From NCBI RefSeq assembly GCF_900105865.1, contig NZ_LT629804.1:1178001-1242000 (forward strand): 64,000 bases of DNA, in the 5' to 3' direction. How positions within the stretch are numbered: position 1 is the stretch's first letter; each line of letters starts with the position of its first letter. The notes below the pieces were generated by a model. The model had not been told where the DNA came from. It did no database searches and saw only the letters and a list, made by a program, of their open reading frames with translations. Source of the stretch: Arcanobacterium phocae (GTDB lineage Bacteria; Actinomycetota; Actinomycetes; Actinomycetales; Actinomycetaceae). This document shows, piece after piece, positions 60,988 to 64,000 of this stretch. Made by a program: the position numbers and the translations under genes.

Positions 60988-61027
60988 ATAATTGGGTGGG
61001 TAGCTGATACTACCCACCCAATTATTT
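60986..61027. terminator. Bidirectional terminator
   Basis: Perfect 18-bp stem (60986-61003/61010-61027) between the convergent helicase and pncB genes. Confidence 0.9.
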
Positions 61028-61039
61028 GGTATGTGTAAA

Positions 61040-62386
61040 TTATCGAATATCGACGAATTCGGTCCGAATACCAGGCTCACCTTCGGACAGACGCCATGCG
61101 TTGTATGGCAGTGCAGCGCGAGAAGAACGATGACGTTCGGCGGCTCGGCCCAACGCAGTAGCGTTCATATATTCATCTTGAATATCGCCACCAGACACCA
61201 AGATAACTTGAAGTGGGCGAGCACCTTGTTCCTTAAGGTAAGCAATTCCGTCTTCGAAATCATCGACAGTGACGATTAATTCTGCAGTGGCTCGGCCGGT
61301 GACATCGTACTTGCGGCCAGCAACCTTTAGTCCACCACGAGAGGTCTTAGACTCAGACCGCTTACTGACTCCAATCCAGGTATCTGTTTCTTCGTCCTTG
61401 CGCGCCACTAACTTATACACGAGCTGCGCTGTAGGATGACCAGACCCCGTCACAAGCTTTGTGCCGACGCCGTAGGCGTCCACCGGAGCAGCGTTCAATG
61501 CCGCAATAGCGTACTCGTCCAAGTCTGAGGTGACGGTGATCTTCGTCGTCGTTGCACCTAATTCGTCTAGTTGAGCACGAACTTGGAACGCTTGGGCAAC
61601 CAAATCACCAGAATCGATACGAACCGCGCCGAGCTCGCCGCCAGCTGCGCGTGCTGCCGCAACTGCCTTCTCTACGCCGTCGTGAATGTTGTAGGTGTCC
61701 ACAAGCAATGTAGTGTTCGGACCAAGAGTGCGGATCTGAGCCGCAAACGCCTCATCTTCGGAATCATGAAGCAAAGTAAACGAGTGCGCTGCCGTGCCAA
61801 TCGTCGAAATGCCGTACCGGCGTCCAGCTTCCAGATCAGAAGTTCCCACGAAACCCCCAATAACCGCTGCACGGGCTGCCGCAACTGCGCTGTATTCATG
61901 GGTGCGGCGTGCCCCCATCTCTAAGCATGGGCGATCGTGTGCCGCAATCGTCACTCGCGAGGCCGCCGTCGCCACCGCTGAATCATAATTCAAGATCGAC
62001 AAAACGAGAGTTTCCAGTACAACACACTCTGCAAAAGTGCCGACTACCGTAAGTAACGGCGAGTACGGGAAGTAACATTCACCTTCGGCATACCCATAAA
62101 TATCTCCAGTAAAACGCCAGTTCTTCAAAAACTCCAAGGTGCGCTCGCCAACAACATGGGCATCACGCAAGTAGGCAATTTCGTCGTCGTCAAACGTGAA
62201 ATCTTGCAGAGCTTCTAAAATACGTCCCGTGCCCGCGACTACACCGTAACGCCGTGAACCGGGGAGACGGCGGCCAAATACTTCGAAGACGCACGGTAAT
62301 TCAGCGCGCCCAGTTTCGAAAGCTGACTCGATCATTGTCAGCTCATACATATCCGTTAGCAGAGCGGTACTCAAAGAATGTTTCAT
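61040..62386 (-). CDS. pncB: Nicotinate phosphoribosyltransferase
   Basis: 448-aa enzyme making nicotinate mononucleotide from nicotinate, PRPP and ATP, first step of the Preiss-Handler salvage route. TDMYELTM at 11-18, EMGARRTHEYSA near 157, GTAAHSF near 198 with the catalytic His, and RIDSGDL near 256 are family motifs. TACGGT (62393-62398, minus strand) ends 6 nt before the ATG (leaderless). Together with nadE it leads to NAD; the middle adenylyltransferase is not in the window. Confidence 0.95.
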   Translation of the reverse strand: MKHSLSTALLTDMYELTMIESAFETGRAELPCVFEVFGRRLPGSRRYGVVAGTGRILEALQDFTFDDDEIAYLRDAHVVGERTLEFLKNWRFTGDIYGYAEGECYFPYSPLLTVVGTFAECVVLETLVLSILNYDSAVATAASRVTIAAHDRPCLEMGARRTHEYSAVAAARAAVIGGFVGTSDLEAGRRYGISTIGTAAHSFTLLHDSEDEAFAAQIRTLGPNTTLLVDTYNIHDGVEKAVAAARAAGGELGAVRIDSGDLVAQAFQVRAQLDELGATTTKITVTSDLDEYAIAALNAAPVDAYGVGTKLVTGSGHPTAQLVYKLVARKDEETDTWIGVSKRSESKTSRGGLKVAGRKYDVTGRATAELIVTVDDFEDGIAYLKEQGARPLQVILVSGGDIQDEYMNATALGRAAERHRSSRAALPYNAWRLSEGEPGIRTEFVDIR

Positions 62387-62459
62387 AGTTTAACCGTAGG
62401 CGGGAATGGACAAAAAATCTACCAAACAAGCTGTGTTTTCGCCCTCTGGACTAATCGCG

Positions 62460-62465
62460 TAGACT
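62460..62465 (+). promoter_or_regulatory. -10 hexamer of clpS
   Basis: TAGACT with 6 nt to GTG 62472. No ribosome site. Confidence 0.5.
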
Positions 62466-62471
62466 AGAAAC

Positions 62472-62759
62472 GTGACTAATTCTGTTCCTGAAACTCACAG
62501 TGCACCCGCTGAGCATGGTTTGCCTGAAGCTCAGTGGCGCACTGTTGTCCATAATGATCCCGTTAACCTGATGACCTATGTCCAGTGGGTTTTCGAAACT
62601 TATTTTGGGATGACACCAACCGTAGCGCGTGCTCGGATGCTAACGGTTCATCGAGAGGGACGGGCAGTGGTTGCTAGTGGCGGGCGTGAATCGATGGAAC
62701 GCCATGTTCAGGCGCTCCACGGATATGGCCTGCGAGCAACCTTAGAACAGGAGGACTGA
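62472..62759 (+). CDS. clpS: ClpS protease adaptor
   Basis: 95-aa N-end-rule adaptor for ClpAP/ClpCP. HNDPVNLMTYV at about 27-37 contains the N-degron pocket residues, and VHREGRAVVASGGRE follows at about 59-73. GTG start, leaderless by the adjoining -10. The DUF2017 gene overlaps its stop (TGATG). The clpS-DUF2017-murI order is typical of actinobacteria. Confidence 0.93.
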   Translation: MTNSVPETHSAPAEHGLPEAQWRTVVHNDPVNLMTYVQWVFETYFGMTPTVARARMLTVHREGRAVVASGGRESMERHVQALHGYGLRATLEQED

Positions 62760-63439
62760 TGCGCGCATTTTTGGCGGTACGCGGGGGATATGAGGCCCAA
62801 CTAGATGACGAAGAGCGGGCCATGATGATGGGGCTGGCATCGGACGTTGTGGTGATTCTTGGGTCGCACGTTGATCGCGAACTGGATCGCCGGCAACGAA
62901 TTGCCGAGGATCCATTTGCGGCTTTCGAAGATCAGTTCACAGCTATCGAAAAACGGGTAGAAGACGACGGCGATGAAAACCTGTTTACGGTTCCTGATTT
63001 GCCGATGGATGATGCGTTAGAACGGCTACTGCCGGATATGAGTGAAGACCCCGAACTAGCCGCTGAGCTTCGGGCTATTACCGAAGAGAGCGTGGCTGCA
63101 ACGAAGATCGATCATCTAGTGTCAATGTATGAGACGTTGTCTGCTATCCCAGAAGGCATTATGGATGTCACGATTACGAATGATGCGGCACCTGCGTGGT
63201 TGGCGGCAATGAACGATATTCGGTTGGTGTTGTCGATGCGGCTAGAGATCGCTGACGACGACGATGCGGCACGTATCTATGAGCGGGCTGGGGTTTTCAC
63301 CGGGACGAGTTCGCGTGACACATCTGGCTTACCGCCGATAGAAACTCAAGAAGATATGATGGCTGTGCTTTATGCCATGGTGACCTGGTGGCAAGAGTCA
63401 CTGATAAGCGCAGTTCGCCATAAGTCGCTTCGCGGGTAA
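62759..63439 (+). CDS. DUF2017 protein
   Basis: 226-aa acidic protein of unknown function, conserved behind clpS in actinobacteria. No catalytic motif is recognised; it is mostly helical with an acidic central part ([17 protein letters not shown]). AGGAGG is a perfect ribosome site, overlapping the end of clpS, so synthesis is coupled. Partnering with ClpS-dependent proteolysis is a reasonable but unproven idea. Confidence 0.87.
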   Translation: MRAFLAVRGGYEAQLDDEERAMMMGLASDVVVILGSHVDRELDRRQRIAEDPFAAFEDQFTAIEKRVEDDGDENLFTVPDLPMDDALERLLPDMSEDPELAAELRAITEESVAATKIDHLVSMYETLSAIPEGIMDVTITNDAAPAWLAAMNDIRLVLSMRLEIADDDDAARIYERAGVFTGTSSRDTSGLPPIETQEDMMAVLYAMVTWWQESLISAVRHKSLRG

Positions 63440-63442
63440 AAT
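63437..63442 (+). promoter_or_regulatory. -10 hexamer of murI
   Basis: TAAAAT overlaps the DUF2017 stop codon; 7 nt to ATG 63450. Confidence 0.5.
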
Positions 63443-63449
63443 TGACAGT

Positions 63450-64000
63450 ATGAATAGTGCACGCAATGACGCCCCGATTGGGGTCTTCGATTCCGGGGTC
63501 GGGGGCCTGACTGTTGCGCGCGCCATTATTGATCAGCTCCCGAACGAATCAGTGACCTATATTGGTGATACAGCTAATTGCCCGTATGGCCCGCGCCCGA
63601 TTGCGCAAGTGCGTGAACTAGCGTTGAATGTGATGGATCATCTGGTTGCAACCGGCGTAAAAATGCTGGTGATTGCATGTAATACTGCATCGTCAGCAGT
63701 TTTGCATGACGCTCGGGAGCGGTACACCGTTCAACAGGGAATCCCGGTTGTTGAAGTGATCCGTCCCGCGGCGCGAGCAGCAGTCCGCGCCACTCGTAAT
63801 GGAAAAGTTGGCGTGATTGCTACCCAAGCGACGATCCGATCTGGGGCTTATGAGGATGCGTTTGCGGCTGTTCCTGATCTGCAGATAACCTCCGCTGTGG
63901 CCCCACGATTCGTAGAATTTGCAGAAGCAGGTATAACTACCGGTGCTGATCTGATGAATACCGCCAGAGACTATTTAGCACCAATCAAAGTAGCCGGCGT
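63450..64000 (+). CDS. murI: Glutamate racemase (5' part)
   Basis: Supplies D-glutamate for peptidoglycan. About 183 codons are visible before the window ends. [14 protein letters not shown] near residue 11 carries the first catalytic Asp, and [10 protein letters not shown] near 72 the first catalytic Cys; [13 protein letters not shown] lies between. The second catalytic Cys lies beyond the window. The -10 just before the ATG suggests a leaderless transcript. Follows clpS-DUF2017. Confidence 0.94.
   Translation, partial: MNSARNDAPIGVFDSGVGGLTVARAIIDQLPNESVTYIGDTANCPYGPRPIAQVRELALNVMDHLVATGVKMLVIACNTASSAVLHDARERYTVQQGIPVVEVIRPAARAAVRATRNGKVGVIATQATIRSGAYEDAFAAVPDLQITSAVAPRFVEFAEAGITTGADLMNTARDYLAPIKVAG

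Noticed and set aside
1..64000. tRNA or rRNA genes, prophage, intact insertion sequences
   Set aside because: No cloverleaf-like T-arm sequences in intergenic regions, no transposase or integrase motifs, and no rRNA-like stretch were found.

Overview
The window looks like a chromosomal segment of a Gram-positive actinobacterium of moderate GC content, most plausibly Actinomycetaceae (Arcanobacterium/Trueperella-like). This is an inference from gene content and was not checked against a database. Supporting signs are the ClpS-DUF2017-MurI order, a DUF3039 gene coupled to a helicase, PdxS/PdxT-type vitamin B6 synthesis, SigK/RskA/DipZ, a DtxR-type operator, LAxTG sortase signals, and many genes whose -10 hexamer sits 6-7 nt before the start codon, as in leaderless transcripts. 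No tRNA, rRNA, CRISPR array, intact insertion sequence or prophage was found. || Layout. 0-3 kb: galactose catabolism (galT partial, galE, convergent galK). 3-5.5 kb: an MgtC-like protein and an arsR-permease-arsC set. 5.7-9.8 kb: three tandem BrnQ branched-chain amino acid carriers. 9.8-12.6 kb: a NifX-like protein and a polar amino acid (probably cystine) ABC importer. 12.6-14.6 kb: an ABC exporter with a GntR/YtrA regulator and palindromic operator. 14.6-17.4 kb: a secreted, sortase-anchored EEP phosphodiesterase and an LssY_C membrane protein. 17.4-20.3 kb: a manganese-type ABC importer behind a DtxR-type box. 20.3-25 kb: an HD protein and an ECF transporter (T, fused A-A', UPF0397 S) with a SAM hydrolase. 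25.1-26.7 kb: pdxST. || 26.7-30.2 kb is an accessory-looking stretch: a RelE/RHH toxin-antitoxin pair with a 49-bp perfect palindrome, an Xre regulator with a membrane partner, a frameshifted secreted protein with a membrane partner, about 0.7 kb without a gene, and two microproteins. 30.2-33.8 kb: dipZ-sigK-rskA divergent from a Met/Asp-rich repeat lipoprotein, both driven by the same ECF-like promoter (CAATCC-N16-CGAACT). 33.8-39.6 kb: flavodoxin, LD-carboxypeptidase, nitroreductase, queuosine-precursor transporter, a second GntR/membrane pair and a ferrochelatase resembling the proteobacterial type. || 39.6-46.1 kb holds the most unusual set: a sensor-poor histidine kinase, a frameshifted response regulator, a GlpT-family organophosphate antiporter, an 809-aa fusion of a solute-binding domain to two permease domains, and its ATPase. 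It recalls sugar-phosphate sensing/uptake systems (HptRSA-UhpT, AfuABC) but has a new arrangement. 46.1-64 kb: pirin, GNAT, a large sortase-anchored protein with HxH repeats, NadE, an AI-2E family protein, a DhaK-DhaL fusion with DhaM, an esterase, an AspT/YidE-type transporter, HU, DUF3039-helicase, PncB, ClpS-DUF2017 and the start of MurI. || The genes combine into sugar and phosphorylated-compound use (gal, GlpT-like cluster, Dha kinase), amino acid and metal uptake, cofactor supply (PLP, NAD, heme) and envelope functions.
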